Shown: piece by piece, positions 7,603-15,386 of the stretch
Position numbering within the stretch: position 1 is the stretch's first letter
How the letters are laid out: every line of letters begins with the position of its first letter
Assembly: GCF_947331435.1 (NCBI RefSeq)
Contig: NZ_CAMZOF010000008.1
Span: 186,001-250,000, forward strand
Origin: Pelagibius sp. Alg239-R121
Lineage (GTDB): Bacteria > Pseudomonadota > Alphaproteobacteria > Kiloniellales > Kiloniellaceae
Length of the DNA: 64,000 nucleotides
Reading direction: 5' to 3'
Notes under the pieces: generated by a model
Told to the model about the DNA's origin: nothing
Seen by the model: only the letters and a program-made list of their open reading frames with translations
Databases searched by the model: none
Made by a program: the position numbers and the translations under genes

Positions 7603-8517
7603 ATGAACATCAAAGCCCTTCGGGCTTTCCGGGCTACCCTTTCGGAAGGGTCGCTTGCCGCCGCGGGAGAACAGCTGCATCTCAGCCAACCTGCGGTGAG
7701 CCGCCTGATATCCGCCTTGGAGGGCGAGCTTCGCCTCACGCTCTTTGACCGTAGTGGCCGAAATCTGACTCCCACACCGGAGGGAACGGCCTTTTATCGC
7801 GAAGCGGGCCGTATTCTGGATAATCTGGACGAAATTCCGAAGATCGCCGCTGAAATCCGCGCTGGCCGTAAAGAAAGCCTGCGGATCGTGGCAATGCCGC
7901 GCATTGCGCAGTCATTGGTGTCACCGTCGGTTGGCGCGTTTCTGCGCGGTAATCCAGAGGCGAGCGTCAATCTCGATGTCCGCGCACGACGGGAGGCGGG
8001 AAAGTGGCTGGCCGGCAGGGAGTACGATATCGGTGTAGGCGCGCTGCCGGTTGATCATCCAGAAATTCGCACTGAGTTGCTATTGCGTGTGCGGGCACAG
8101 GCCGTTTTGCCGGCGGGACATCCTCTCGCCAATCGTACTGAAGTGTCCGGCGAAGATCTGGCCGACCAGCCGGTCATTCGCTTGATGCACGGCCTGCTTC
8201 TTCGTGATCAGCTTGATGACATTTTTCGTTCGGCCGGCCTCGAACCCAATCAGAGCTGTGATGTTGCATCGTCCCAACTGGCCTGTGCGCTTGTCGCCGA
8301 CGGCGGCGGGGTTACCATTGCTGATGAATTGGTTGCGTCGCAGATACCCGGGTGCAGGATCAGGCTGGTTCCACTTTCCCCGGCGCGCTGGATGTCGTTC
8401 GGCCTGCTCATTCCGAAAGCCCGAGAACTCTCGGAAGGCTGCAGGGAGTTTGTCAGGATTCTTCAGGAAAAAGCCAAAAGTCTTGCAGAGAGGAGCGAGA
8501 CGATTGAATCAGTTTGA
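7603..8517 (+). CDS. LysR-family transcriptional regulator
   Basis: Standard 304-aa LysR protein. The N-terminal winged helix runs from MNIKALRAFRATLSEGS through LHLSQPAVSRLISALEGEL and LFDRSGRNLTPTPEG (residues 1-65), followed by a two-lobed effector domain starting around residue 90 (KESLRIVAMPRIAQSLV). It is divergent from tctC and so most likely activates or represses the tctCBA-lyase operon in response to the imported compound or its metabolite. The start ATG at 7603 fits the family N-terminus. It is followed by the SDR gene on the same strand, which could be part of the same regulon. Confidence 0.93.
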   Translation: MNIKALRAFRATLSEGSLAAAGEQLHLSQPAVSRLISALEGELRLTLFDRSGRNLTPTPEGTAFYREAGRILDNLDEIPKIAAEIRAGRKESLRIVAMPRIAQSLVSPSVGAFLRGNPEASVNLDVRARREAGKWLAGREYDIGVGALPVDHPEIRTELLLRVRAQAVLPAGHPLANRTEVSGEDLADQPVIRLMHGLLLRDQLDDIFRSAGLEPNQSCDVASSQLACALVADGGGVTIADELVASQIPGCRIRLVPLSPARWMSFGLLIPKARELSEGCREFVRILQEKAKSLAERSETIESV

Positions 8518-8582
8518 TAGCGCTGTTTTACGGAGCATCTACATGACCAGGAATCAACAGCCTGAAATTCGGACGAAACAGA

Positions 8583-9350
8583 ATGACTGATAAAACTCAG
8601 AAAACGGCGCTGGTCACGGGCGCGGCCAGGGGCATCGGGTTGGCGACGGCACATTTGTTTCTCGACCGCGGCTGGCGTGTCGCAATGGTCGACATCGACG
8701 GCGCCGAACTCGGACGCGCTGCCTCCGGTCTGACAGATGTCCTCGCCATAACCGCGGACGTGTCGGACCCCGAACAGGTCGCGGGCATCCGGCAAAAGGT
8801 GTCTGAGCTGGATTCAAGCCTCGCTGCGCTGGTGAATAATGCAGGGGTCGCCGACTTTGGGCCGATTGCCGAGACGACCTTCGATCGCTGGCGCCGTGTG
8901 ATGGCGACCAATCTGGACGGTCCCTTTCTGATGACGCAGGCCTTTACCGAGGCACTCGCGAAAGCGCGCGGGGCCGTCGTCAACATCACCTCGATTTCCG
9001 GCGTGCGTGCCAGCACGCTCAGAGTGGCCTACGGAACCTCGAAGGCGGCGCTTGCTCATCTGACGCTGCAGCAGGCCGTGGAACTCGGAGAACTGGGAGT
9101 GCGGGTCAACGCCGTAGCGCCGGGTCCTGTGGACACCAAGTTGGCCATGGCGGTTCACACCGCGGATATCCGTGCCGCCTATCATGACGCGATCCCGCTC
9201 AATCGCTACGGTCAGGAGGCGGAAATCGCAAACGCGATCGTGTTTCTCTGCAGTGCGGAAGCGAGTTACGTCACCGGTCAGATCCTCGCGGCCGACGGCG
9301 GATTTTCCGCTGCGGGCGTTGGACTGCCATCCTTGCGTTTGTCCGACTGA
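8583..9350 (+). CDS. SDR-family NAD-dependent oxidoreductase
   Basis: Classical SDR of 255 aa. It has the nucleotide-binding loop TGAARGIG (residues 13-20), Asp in MVDIDG suggesting NAD, NNAGVADFG, and the catalytic Ser (ITSIS) with Tyr and Lys in YGTSKAA. The C-terminus ends in VTGQILAADGGFSAAG, as in FabG-like enzymes. It oxidises or reduces a hydroxyl/keto group of an unknown substrate. Its position just downstream of the LysR gene makes it a likely part of the pathway served by the Tct transporter. The start is the ATG at 8583; the ribosome site is weak (GACGAAACAGA). Confidence 0.87.
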   Translation: MTDKTQKTALVTGAARGIGLATAHLFLDRGWRVAMVDIDGAELGRAASGLTDVLAITADVSDPEQVAGIRQKVSELDSSLAALVNNAGVADFGPIAETTFDRWRRVMATNLDGPFLMTQAFTEALAKARGAVVNITSISGVRASTLRVAYGTSKAALAHLTLQQAVELGELGVRVNAVAPGPVDTKLAMAVHTADIRAAYHDAIPLNRYGQEAEIANAIVFLCSAEASYVTGQILAADGGFSAAGVGLPSLRLSD

Positions 9351-9394
9351 ATGGTCGAGCTGCCATAACAACACCTGTTGCGAGATATCAGCCC

Positions 9395-9772
9395 ATGACG
9401 ATCACCGCCAATCAGCAGATCACTTTCCTCTACACTACCGATCTGGAAGCGAGTTCAGCGTTCTACCGGGAGGTCATGGAACTTCCCTTCGCGCTGGATC
9501 AGGGATGCTGTCACATCTATCGCTTAAGCCCGAGCAGTTTTCTCGGGGTGTGCGATATCGCGGATCGGCCCAAGTCGCCCGTCGGGGTCACTGTCTCGCT
9601 GGTAGTCTCTGACGTGGATGCCTGGTGTACGCGTCTGAAAGACAAGAGCGTAGTCTTCGAACGCGAGCCTGGTTACAGCGAAAAGTTCAAGGTCTATGGA
9701 GCGTTGTTCCTGGATCCCAATGGTTACCGTATCGAAATCCAGCAGTTCAGGGATCCGGACTGGAAGGAATGA
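9395..9772 (+). CDS. VOC-superfamily (glyoxalase/dioxygenase fold) protein
   Basis: Small 125-aa protein of the vicinal oxygen chelate fold. It has the two beta-alpha-beta-beta-beta halves: TFLYTTDLEASSAFYREVM at the start of the first, then SLVVSDVDAWCTRL and LFLDPNGYRIEIQQF at the end of the second. Family members are metal-dependent lyases, dioxygenases or binding proteins. The C-terminal metal Glu (in RIEIQ) is present but a matching N-terminal His is not clear, so catalysis is uncertain. Its stop overlaps the start of the following acetyltransferase gene, indicating co-expression. Confidence 0.78.
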   Translation: MTITANQQITFLYTTDLEASSAFYREVMELPFALDQGCCHIYRLSPSSFLGVCDIADRPKSPVGVTVSLVVSDVDAWCTRLKDKSVVFEREPGYSEKFKVYGALFLDPNGYRIEIQQFRDPDWKE

Positions 9773-10200
9773 TGACGCCGGTGATCGTTTTTGCTGAGGG
9801 TGGCCCAGAAGAATCAGTCACGATCGAGACAGAGTTGCTGACTGCCTTACGCAACAGCCTGCAGCAATCCACGAATTCGTCCTTCGTCCTTACCGTCAAG
9901 GAATCAGACGGCAATCTGGTTGCAGGATTGACCGCAGGCTGCTCTTACGGCTGGTTGCTAATTAAGACGCTTTGGGTGGCGGAAAGTTACCGCCGTCAAG
10001 GCTTGGCGCGTAAGCTGATGGCACAAGCGGAGGAGAAAGCTGTCGGTCTGCATTGTCATGGCGTGTGGCTCGATACCTCAAGCCCCGGCGCCATGCGTTT
10101 CTATGAAGGAATCGGTTACGAAATCTTTGGAGAACTAAGGAACGAAGAAGACCAGCTGCCGCCGTCCCACCGGCGATGGTTCATGAAAAAACGGCTGTGA
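9772..10200 (+). CDS. GNAT-family N-acetyltransferase
   Basis: About 142 aa with the GNAT core: LLIKTLWVAESYRRQGLARKLM contains the acetyl-CoA-binding R/Q-x-x-G-x-A/G loop (RRQGLA), followed by AEEKAVGLHCHGVWLDTSS and a C-terminal FYEGIGYEIFGEL strand. It transfers an acetyl group from acetyl-CoA to an unknown amine. I chose the second of two tandem ATG codons, 4 bases after GGAAGGA; the start overlaps the VOC stop (ATGATGA). Frame-open sequence upstream belongs to the VOC gene in another frame and is not part of this protein. Confidence 0.82.
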   Translation: MTPVIVFAEGGPEESVTIETELLTALRNSLQQSTNSSFVLTVKESDGNLVAGLTAGCSYGWLLIKTLWVAESYRRQGLARKLMAQAEEKAVGLHCHGVWLDTSSPGAMRFYEGIGYEIFGELRNEEDQLPPSHRRWFMKKRL

Positions 10201-10272
10201 CCGGGTTTAAAATGGACGTCGGCGCAGCGCTCCTTTAAAAGAAACCTAACAAGTGTTAGGGAGGACCGGTTC

Positions 10273-11412
10273 GTGCAGTTCGATCTGTCCGAAGAGCAAC
10301 GCGCCTTTCGCGATATGGCGCAGGATTTCGCAAGTAATGAAATGGCGCCCCATGCCGCGGAATGGGACGAGGAAAAGGTGTTTCCCGAGGAAACGCTGCG
10401 TAAAGCTGCGACGCTGGGCTTCGGCGGCATTTACATACGCGACGACGTCGGTGGTTCCGGCCTTTCGCGCCTGGATGCAGCGGTGATCTTTGAGGAACTG
10501 GCCGGCGGCTGTACCTCGACCGCCGCCTATATCTCGATCCATAACATGGCCGCCTGGATGATCGATCAATTCGGCAGCGACGAAACGCGACGAACCTTCC
10601 TGCCCAAGCTGACCTCCATGGAGCATTTCGCCAGCTACTGCCTGACGGAACCCAGTGCCGGCTCCGACGCCGCCTCATTGAAGACGCGGGCCGAACGTGA
10701 CGGCGATTGTTATGTGCTAAACGGCACCAAGGCCTTTATCTCCGGTGGTGGACGCAGCGATACCTACGTCGTGATGTGCCGAACGGGCGGCGAGGGGCCG
10801 AAAGGCATCTCTGCGCTGGTCGTGCCCAAGGACACACCTGGACTGTCCTTCGGCAAGCAGGAAAAGAAAATGGGCTGGAACAGCCAGCCGACGGCGATGG
10901 TGATCTTCGAGAATGCCCGCGTAGCGGTTGCTAACCTTCTGGGGAAAGAAGGTGATGGCTTTAAGATCGCGATGATGGGATTGGACGGTGGCCGGATAAA
11001 TATTTCCGCCTGTTCGCTCGGTGGCGCACGCCAGGCCCTCGAAGCGGCGCAGGGCTACATGAATGAGAGAAAGCAATTCGGCAAACCACTGGCTGCGTTT
11101 CAAGCTCTGCAGTTCAAGCTGGCAGACATGGCAACCGAGCTAGAGGCCGCCCGTCTCATGATCCACAGCGCGGCACAGAAGCTCGACGACAACGACCCCG
11201 GTAAGACGGCCTATTGCGCCATGGCCAAACGCTTTGCGACGGATGCCTGTTTTAACATCTGTAACGATGCGCTTCAGATCCATGGCGGCTACGGATATCT
11301 TCGCGACTTCCCAATTGAACGCATTCTGCGTGATCTGCGGGTCCATCAGATTCTGGAAGGCACCAACGAAGTCATGCGCGTCATTATCGCTCGCCATTTG
11401 CTGTCCGATTGA
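10273..11412 (+). CDS. Acyl-CoA dehydrogenase, probably isobutyryl-CoA dehydrogenase
   Basis: FAD-dependent acyl-CoA dehydrogenase of 379 aa. It starts at GTG 10273, preceded by GGGAGGA at about 7 bases. It shows the family segments [15 protein letters not shown] (flavin/substrate loop), [10 protein letters not shown], the subunit-binding [20 protein letters not shown] and the C-terminal [18 protein letters not shown], whose Glu near residue 362 is the likely catalytic base. The next two genes encode 3-hydroxyisobutyryl-CoA hydrolase and 3-hydroxyisobutyrate dehydrogenase, so isobutyryl-CoA to methacrylyl-CoA in valine breakdown is the best assignment. Specificity rests on context. Confidence 0.88.
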   Translation: MQFDLSEEQRAFRDMAQDFASNEMAPHAAEWDEEKVFPEETLRKAATLGFGGIYIRDDVGGSGLSRLDAAVIFEELAGGCTSTAAYISIHNMAAWMIDQFGSDETRRTFLPKLTSMEHFASYCLTEPSAGSDAASLKTRAERDGDCYVLNGTKAFISGGGRSDTYVVMCRTGGEGPKGISALVVPKDTPGLSFGKQEKKMGWNSQPTAMVIFENARVAVANLLGKEGDGFKIAMMGLDGGRINISACSLGGARQALEAAQGYMNERKQFGKPLAAFQALQFKLADMATELEAARLMIHSAAQKLDDNDPGKTAYCAMAKRFATDACFNICNDALQIHGGYGYLRDFPIERILRDLRVHQILEGTNEVMRVIIARHLLSD

Positions 11413-11455
11413 GCCTCTATTTTTCGAACATCAGATTTTGACAGGAACTCCGATT

Positions 11456-12535
11456 ATGTCTGCAATCGACGAAGTCCTTTTTAAGCGGCGCGGTGCCGTT
11501 GGCTTCATCACGCTGAACCGGCCAAAATCCCTCAATGCGCTGACTCTGGAGATGATCAGGGCGATCGATCCGCAGCTCGACGCCTGGGGATCTGACAACT
11601 CGATTGCGGCGGTTGTCATCCAGGGCGTGGGTGACCGGGCATTTTGCTCTGGAGGCGATGTACTTGCGATCTGGCAGGCGGGGAAATCGGCAAAAGCCCG
11701 TGGCGTGGCCGAAGGTCTTGCAACGGAATTTTTCCGGGAGGAATATCGTCTGAACCGACGCATACATCGTTTCCCCAAACCTTATATCGCACTGATCGAT
11801 GGCATCACCATGGGAGGCGGAGTTGGCCTTTCGATCCATGGGACTTTCCGTGTCGCCACGGAACGAACGCGTTTTGCGATGCCGGAAACCGCAATCGGGC
11901 TCTTCCCCGATGTGGGGGGCGGCTATTTTTTGCCCAGACTTCCCGGGCAGATCGGGCGCTATCTCGCACTGAGCGGCGCCCGTCTTAAAGCGGCAGATTG
12001 TCTGCACAGCGGCCTCGCCAATGCTTTCGTCGAGAGCGCTGACCTGACAGCACTGGAGGCGGCCTTGGCACAAGCCGACTGGACGGGTGAGGCGGCCGAG
12101 GTCGCCAAAAACATCATTGCCGGTTTCTCGAAGGATCCCGGTAAAGCACCTTTGGCCGCCCAGCAGGCGCAAATCGACCGGATTTTCGGCTCAGAGACAC
12201 TCGACGACATTCTTGCGGCATTAATGGCGGAAGAAGGAGATTGGGCGGCAGAGACGCTCAAGGTCCTACAAAGCCATTCACCGACCTCCATGAAGGTGGC
12301 GCTGGAGCAACTGCGCCGTGGCAGCGAGATCGAATTCGACGAGGCCATGACTATGGAATACCGGATGAGCCAGGCTTTTATGGCCGGGCATGATTTCTAC
12401 GAGGGAGTCCGCGCGATCCTGATTGATAGGGATCAAGCGCCAAAGTGGGATCCGGCGACACCGGACGGTGTTTCCGAAGAAGTGGTCGCGCGGCATTTTG
12501 AAACACTTGGGCCTCGCGAACTGACTTTCTCATGA
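11456..12535 (+). CDS. 3-hydroxyisobutyryl-CoA hydrolase (crotonase fold)
   Basis: About 359 aa, the length of HIBCH-type hydrolases rather than of 260-aa enoyl-CoA hydratases. I placed the start at the ATG at 11456 (MSAIDEVLFKRRGAVGFITL) after AGGA; the same frame is open upstream only across the preceding gene. Crotonase features: FCSGGDV and DGITMGGGVGLSIHG form the oxyanion hole, and ETAIGLFPDVGGGYFLPRL carries the Glu and Asp characteristic of the hydrolase. It removes CoA from 3-hydroxyisobutyryl-CoA in valine degradation. The gene follows the acyl-CoA dehydrogenase by 43 bp and precedes mmsB. Confidence 0.9.
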   Translation: MSAIDEVLFKRRGAVGFITLNRPKSLNALTLEMIRAIDPQLDAWGSDNSIAAVVIQGVGDRAFCSGGDVLAIWQAGKSAKARGVAEGLATEFFREEYRLNRRIHRFPKPYIALIDGITMGGGVGLSIHGTFRVATERTRFAMPETAIGLFPDVGGGYFLPRLPGQIGRYLALSGARLKAADCLHSGLANAFVESADLTALEAALAQADWTGEAAEVAKNIIAGFSKDPGKAPLAAQQAQIDRIFGSETLDDILAALMAEEGDWAAETLKVLQSHSPTSMKVALEQLRRGSEIEFDEAMTMEYRMSQAFMAGHDFYEGVRAILIDRDQAPKWDPATPDGVSEEVVARHFETLGPRELTFS

Positions 12536-12575
12536 TTGCTTTCGGGCATAGCATTGAGGCCAATACAAAGGTTGA

Positions 12576-12597
12576 ATGCCGCGATGCAGAGCGGCAT
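12576..12597 (+). other. Small hairpin in the mmsB leader
   Basis: ATGCCGC (12576-12582) pairs perfectly with GCGGCAT (12591-12597) around an 8-base loop, just upstream of the GGGAG ribosome site of the 3-hydroxyisobutyrate dehydrogenase gene. There is no T-run, so it is not a terminator. It could influence processing or differential expression inside the operon. Confidence 0.3.
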
Positions 12598-12617
12598 AGC
12601 GATAGGGAGTTAAACGC

Positions 12618-13505
12618 ATGACGGATATCGGTTTCATCGGACTGGGCAATATGGGTGGCCCGATGGCAAAGAATCTGGTTGGAGCCGGTCATAAGGTGAA
12701 GGGCTTCGATCTAGGGTCGGCGGCCCTGGAAACGGCAAAATCCAACGGTGTTGAAACCGTTACTTCCGCGACTGATGTTCTCCAAGGCAGTGGGGCCGTC
12801 GTTACCATGCTGCCGGCCGGCGAGCATGTCCGTTCGGTCTATCTTGGAGAAGAAGGATTGATCGCTCAGGCGGAGCCGAACACGCTCTTCATTGATTCCT
12901 CGACTATCGACGTTACGAGCTGCCGGGAGGTTCACGACGCCGCTGCTGCTGCTGGACACTTGATGCTCGACGCGCCGGTATCCGGTGGTGTCGCAGGTGC
13001 GGATGGCGGGACCTTGACCTTCATGGTCGGTGGATCGGATGACGCCTTTGCCCGTGGCGAGGCCTTGTTCGAGATTATGGGACGCAATATCGTTCATGCC
13101 GGTGGTGCGGGGAACGGCCAGGTTGCTAAGGTCTGTAATAATATGATCCTCGGCATCTCCATGCTTGCGATTTCCGAGGCCTTTACTCTGGGCGAAACAC
13201 TTGGGCTCGCGCCGGAAAAACTGCAGGAAATCAGCTCCACTTCTTCGGGGTCCTGTTGGGCAATGCTGAACCACAATCCGGTGCCGGGGCTGGTCGAGAC
13301 TGCTGCTGCCAACCGTGACTACAAGCCCGGATTTGCTGCCTTTATGATGCAAAAGGACCTGAGGTTGGCCCAGGCCGCAGCGCACCAGGCCGGTGTGCCG
13401 ACACCCCTGGGTGCGGAGGCCGCTGCGCTCTATACCATGTTCGTAAAATCAGGCCGGGGCGATTTGGATTATTCGGCCATCATCAAGATGTTACAGGAAA
13501 CCTAA
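12618..13505 (+). CDS. mmsB: 3-hydroxyisobutyrate dehydrogenase
   Basis: Beta-hydroxyacid dehydrogenase of 295 aa. The N-terminal Rossmann motif is GFIGLGNMGGPMAKNL (residues 5-20), the substrate signature is DAPVSGGVAGADGGTL, and the catalytic Lys lies in GNGQVAKVCNNM. It oxidises 3-hydroxyisobutyrate to methylmalonate semialdehyde with NAD, the step after the hydrolase encoded immediately upstream. The start ATG at 12618 follows GGGAGTTAAACGC. No methylmalonate-semialdehyde dehydrogenase gene is present in the window, so the last step must be encoded elsewhere. Confidence 0.93.
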   Translation: MTDIGFIGLGNMGGPMAKNLVGAGHKVKGFDLGSAALETAKSNGVETVTSATDVLQGSGAVVTMLPAGEHVRSVYLGEEGLIAQAEPNTLFIDSSTIDVTSCREVHDAAAAAGHLMLDAPVSGGVAGADGGTLTFMVGGSDDAFARGEALFEIMGRNIVHAGGAGNGQVAKVCNNMILGISMLAISEAFTLGETLGLAPEKLQEISSTSSGSCWAMLNHNPVPGLVETAAANRDYKPGFAAFMMQKDLRLAQAAAHQAGVPTPLGAEAAALYTMFVKSGRGDLDYSAIIKMLQET

Positions 13506-13615
13506 AGGTTGTATAGCCATAGGGCTCGTGACCACTTAATCAAGTTTTAACGTCCTCACGTCATGATTGGGATGAAACATCTGCGCCCACATGAACATTA
13601 TGATGCGAGGTTGCC

Positions 13616-14089
13616 GTGAAGGCCTCATATTTAGAGACGATTAGCTTGGTTGAACGCCTGCACCGCCAGTGTCTTGAGGTGGTCAAATCCGAACTGGATC
13701 GTATGGGCGTACGCGATCTCAACAACGTTCAGGCCTTGATCCTGTTCAATATCGGTGATGAAGAGCTGACGGTCGGCGAGCTGACCCAGCGTGGCTATTA
13801 CCTGGGATCGAACGTTTCCTATAACGTTAAGAAGATGGTCGAAAACGGCTATCTGATCCAGGAACGCTCGCTGCACGATCGCCGTTCTTTTCACGTCCGG
13901 GCTTCTGAAACCGGCCTGAAGATCTGCCAGTCCCTGGGACAGCTGTTCGATCAGCATGCCGAAAACGGCCTGCAGAATGCGCAGCTTTCCGATGATACGC
14001 TGAAATCCGCCAACGAAACCCTGGCGCGTCTGCAGCAGTTCTGGTCCGTTCCGGCACAGTTTTCGAGCAGAATGTCACCGGCTGCCTAA
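13616..14089 (+). CDS. MarR-type winged-helix regulator, LdtR-like
   Basis: 157-aa winged-helix protein starting at GTG 13616 (GAGG about 5 bases upstream). It carries the dimer helix SLVERLHRQCLEVVKSEL and the DNA-recognition segment RGYYLGSNVSYNVKKMVENG, then the wing SLHDRRSFHVRAS. This matches the alphaproteobacterial LdtR-like MarR group, whose members are linked to cell-wall and stress genes. The gene is alone, with a 110-bp leader and a very strong terminator right after it. Target genes are unknown. Confidence 0.82.
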   Translation: MKASYLETISLVERLHRQCLEVVKSELDRMGVRDLNNVQALILFNIGDEELTVGELTQRGYYLGSNVSYNVKKMVENGYLIQERSLHDRRSFHVRASETGLKICQSLGQLFDQHAENGLQNAQLSDDTLKSANETLARLQQFWSVPAQFSSRMSPAA

Positions 14090-14140
14090 GTTTAACCTAC
14101 TAAAGGCCAGGCCGTATCGTCTTGCCGTATCTCCCACATA

Positions 14141-14185
14141 AACCACCTGCCAAAGCGTTTCTTGCACGCTTTGGCAGGTGGTTTT
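14141..14185 (+). terminator. Strong Rho-independent terminator after the LdtR-like gene
   Basis: Perfect 18-bp stem: AACCACCTGCCAAAGCGT (14141-14158) and its exact complement at 14166-14183, with a 7-base loop TTCTTGC. The 3' arm runs into TTTT. The 5' arm begins AACC, so the same structure is less effective on the opposite strand. Confidence 0.9.
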
Positions 14186-14302
14186 GTGTTTCCAGAGGCA
14201 ACTTGCTTGAAATTTCCAGTCGGACGCCCAAAGTCGAATCTATACGGTATTAACTGAGTCCGTCGTGCAATAGCTGAGACGCAACGGCGGCAAGAAGGGG
14301 TT

Positions 14303-14413
14303 ATGATCTACAAGATTGTTATTGCGCGTCCGATCTCTGCCCGGTCCGCGCGGCACGAACGCTTAGGACGATTGTTTTCCAAGATATTCCGTTGCTTTGG
14401 GTTTCGAGCCTGA
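14303..14413 (+). CDS. Possible 36-aa small basic protein
   Basis: Short ORF starting ATG at 14303 directly after AAGAAGGGGTT, reading MIYKIVIARPISARSARHER and ending with FRCFGFRA. It is strongly basic with an aromatic C-terminus, somewhat like small DUF1127-type proteins but without their signature, so I do not assign a family. It lies in the otherwise empty 14186-14470 stretch. It could equally be chance. Confidence 0.22.
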   Translation: MIYKIVIARPISARSARHERLGRLFSKIFRCFGFRA

Positions 14414-14470
14414 TGGGCAACCCGTTTCTCAAGGCCTGTCTCATTGCCTCGCATAGCCTTTAAAGTCCTG

Positions 14471-14557
14471 ATGAGTGACATCTCCCAAAACCTCCCCGTC
14501 GGCCAAGGTATTGGCAAGGACCTAAATTCATCTGTTTGGCTGAATTTGATCGCATGA
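14471..14557 (+). CDS. Possible 28-aa leader peptide coupled to the DUF6898-like gene
   Basis: A mini-ORF from ATG 14471 (MSDISQNLPVGQGIGKDL) ends in TGA at 14555-14557. That stop overlaps the ATG of the following gene at 14554 as ATGA. The downstream gene has no good ribosome site of its own, so translational coupling from this leader would explain its expression. Evidence is arrangement only. Confidence 0.25.
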   Translation: MSDISQNLPVGQGIGKDLNSSVWLNLIA

Positions 14558-14766
14558 AAGAGACCGATGTCATCGTCGAATTCGTGCGACTCGGCGCTTA
14601 TGTCAGAGTATCGGCGATGCATGCGCCGACCATGATTGAAGCGATCATCGTGGGCCCACCATCGGCAGGGGAGTATGTCTTGCGACAAAATGCCCTGCGA
14701 AAACTGAAGTATCTTCTCTCGAAATCGCAGACCGTTGGTAGTGCTCGCCCCGGAATTCTTGCCTGA
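14554..14766 (+). CDS. DUF6898-like small protein
   Basis: About 70 aa, MKETDVIVEFVRLGAYVRVS then IIVGPPSAGEYVLRQNALRK and LKYLL. The VIVEF-RxGAYVxVSA pattern and the GE--L--NA--KL-Y-L ending resemble a small protein family widespread in alphaproteobacteria (I believe DUF6898, recalled and not searched). Function unknown; it is soluble, with one beta-rich part and a C-terminal helix. I took the ATG at 14554; a TTG at 14536 in frame is the alternative. Neither has a clear ribosome site, but the ATG overlaps a leader ORF stop. Confidence 0.6.
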   Translation: MKETDVIVEFVRLGAYVRVSAMHAPTMIEAIIVGPPSAGEYVLRQNALRKLKYLLSKSQTVGSARPGILA

Positions 14767-15386
14767 TAATACTAAAGTATAGTTTTACTGTTTGGTCTTA
14801 GCAGCGCAGTCGCTTGGGCGATTGTGACTGACGTTCAGGCTGGCGGAATGTGTGCCCGAACTTCCATTCAAAAGACTTCGAATAAAGCTTCAATAATATG
14901 GATTGCCGTACCAGAAAATGATCCTTTGCCACTGAAACGACGCAGTTTGAATGCCTTTTGGATCCCTACAACACCGTAAGCGGCTATGGATGATCTCACA
15001 CGTTCTGTCCGCAGCCGTCAGGTCGTCCGGCGCGCAATTGGTTCTTTTTTAAAAAATGCAATCGAAGTGAGAATTATTTGAAGAGTTAATAAACAAATAG
15101 GTTTGTGACTTTTGTTTGTTACACCTGTTCCAATTGTTGTTATTGGATCAGGTGGTGCGGCTTAAACAGATGATTTTTGAGATTTTCCGTGAGCCGCACC
15201 ATGAGGACGAAGCCTCGATCTTGTCCGGTTGTCGGTTGACTAGAACGCCGTCCAACTCGCTCTGTTTTACAGATAGTAGTATCTGAAAACACCATTTAAA
15301 CAATAAGTTAGAGGCTTGCACGCTGAAAGCACAGCGACCTGATTCTTAACTTGAGCAGCCGGTCACGTCTCGGAAGAGTGGAATGA
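14767..15386. other. 620-bp non-coding region with several hairpins
   Basis: No credible ORF on either strand. It is AT-richer than its surroundings around 15040-15120 (TTTTTTAAAAAA at about 15045-15056 and several TTTG/CAAA stretches). Three stem-loops are seen: 15123-15153, 15153-15201 and 15263-15291 (TGTTTTACAGATA paired with TATCTGAAAACA, one bulge). The last could end mucR transcription arriving from the right. A small RNA gene or regulatory leader is possible. Confidence 0.5.
15123..15201. ncRNA. Candidate structured RNA: two adjacent stem-loops
   Basis: Stem 1: ACCTGTTCCAAT (15123-15134) with ATTGGATCAGGT (15142-15153), one mismatch, 7-base loop. Stem 2: TGGTGCGGCT (15153-15162) with AGCCGCACCA (15192-15201), perfect 10 bp, 29-base loop. 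The two stems abut with no gap and lie in a gene-free stretch, which suggests a folded transcript. No promoter or T-tract is obvious, so strand and ends are unknown. Confidence 0.3.

Noticed and set aside
14308-14688. 126-aa minus-strand ORF
   Set aside because: It is antisense to the better-supported DUF6898-like gene, is rich in His/Arg without any pattern, and has no ribosome site.
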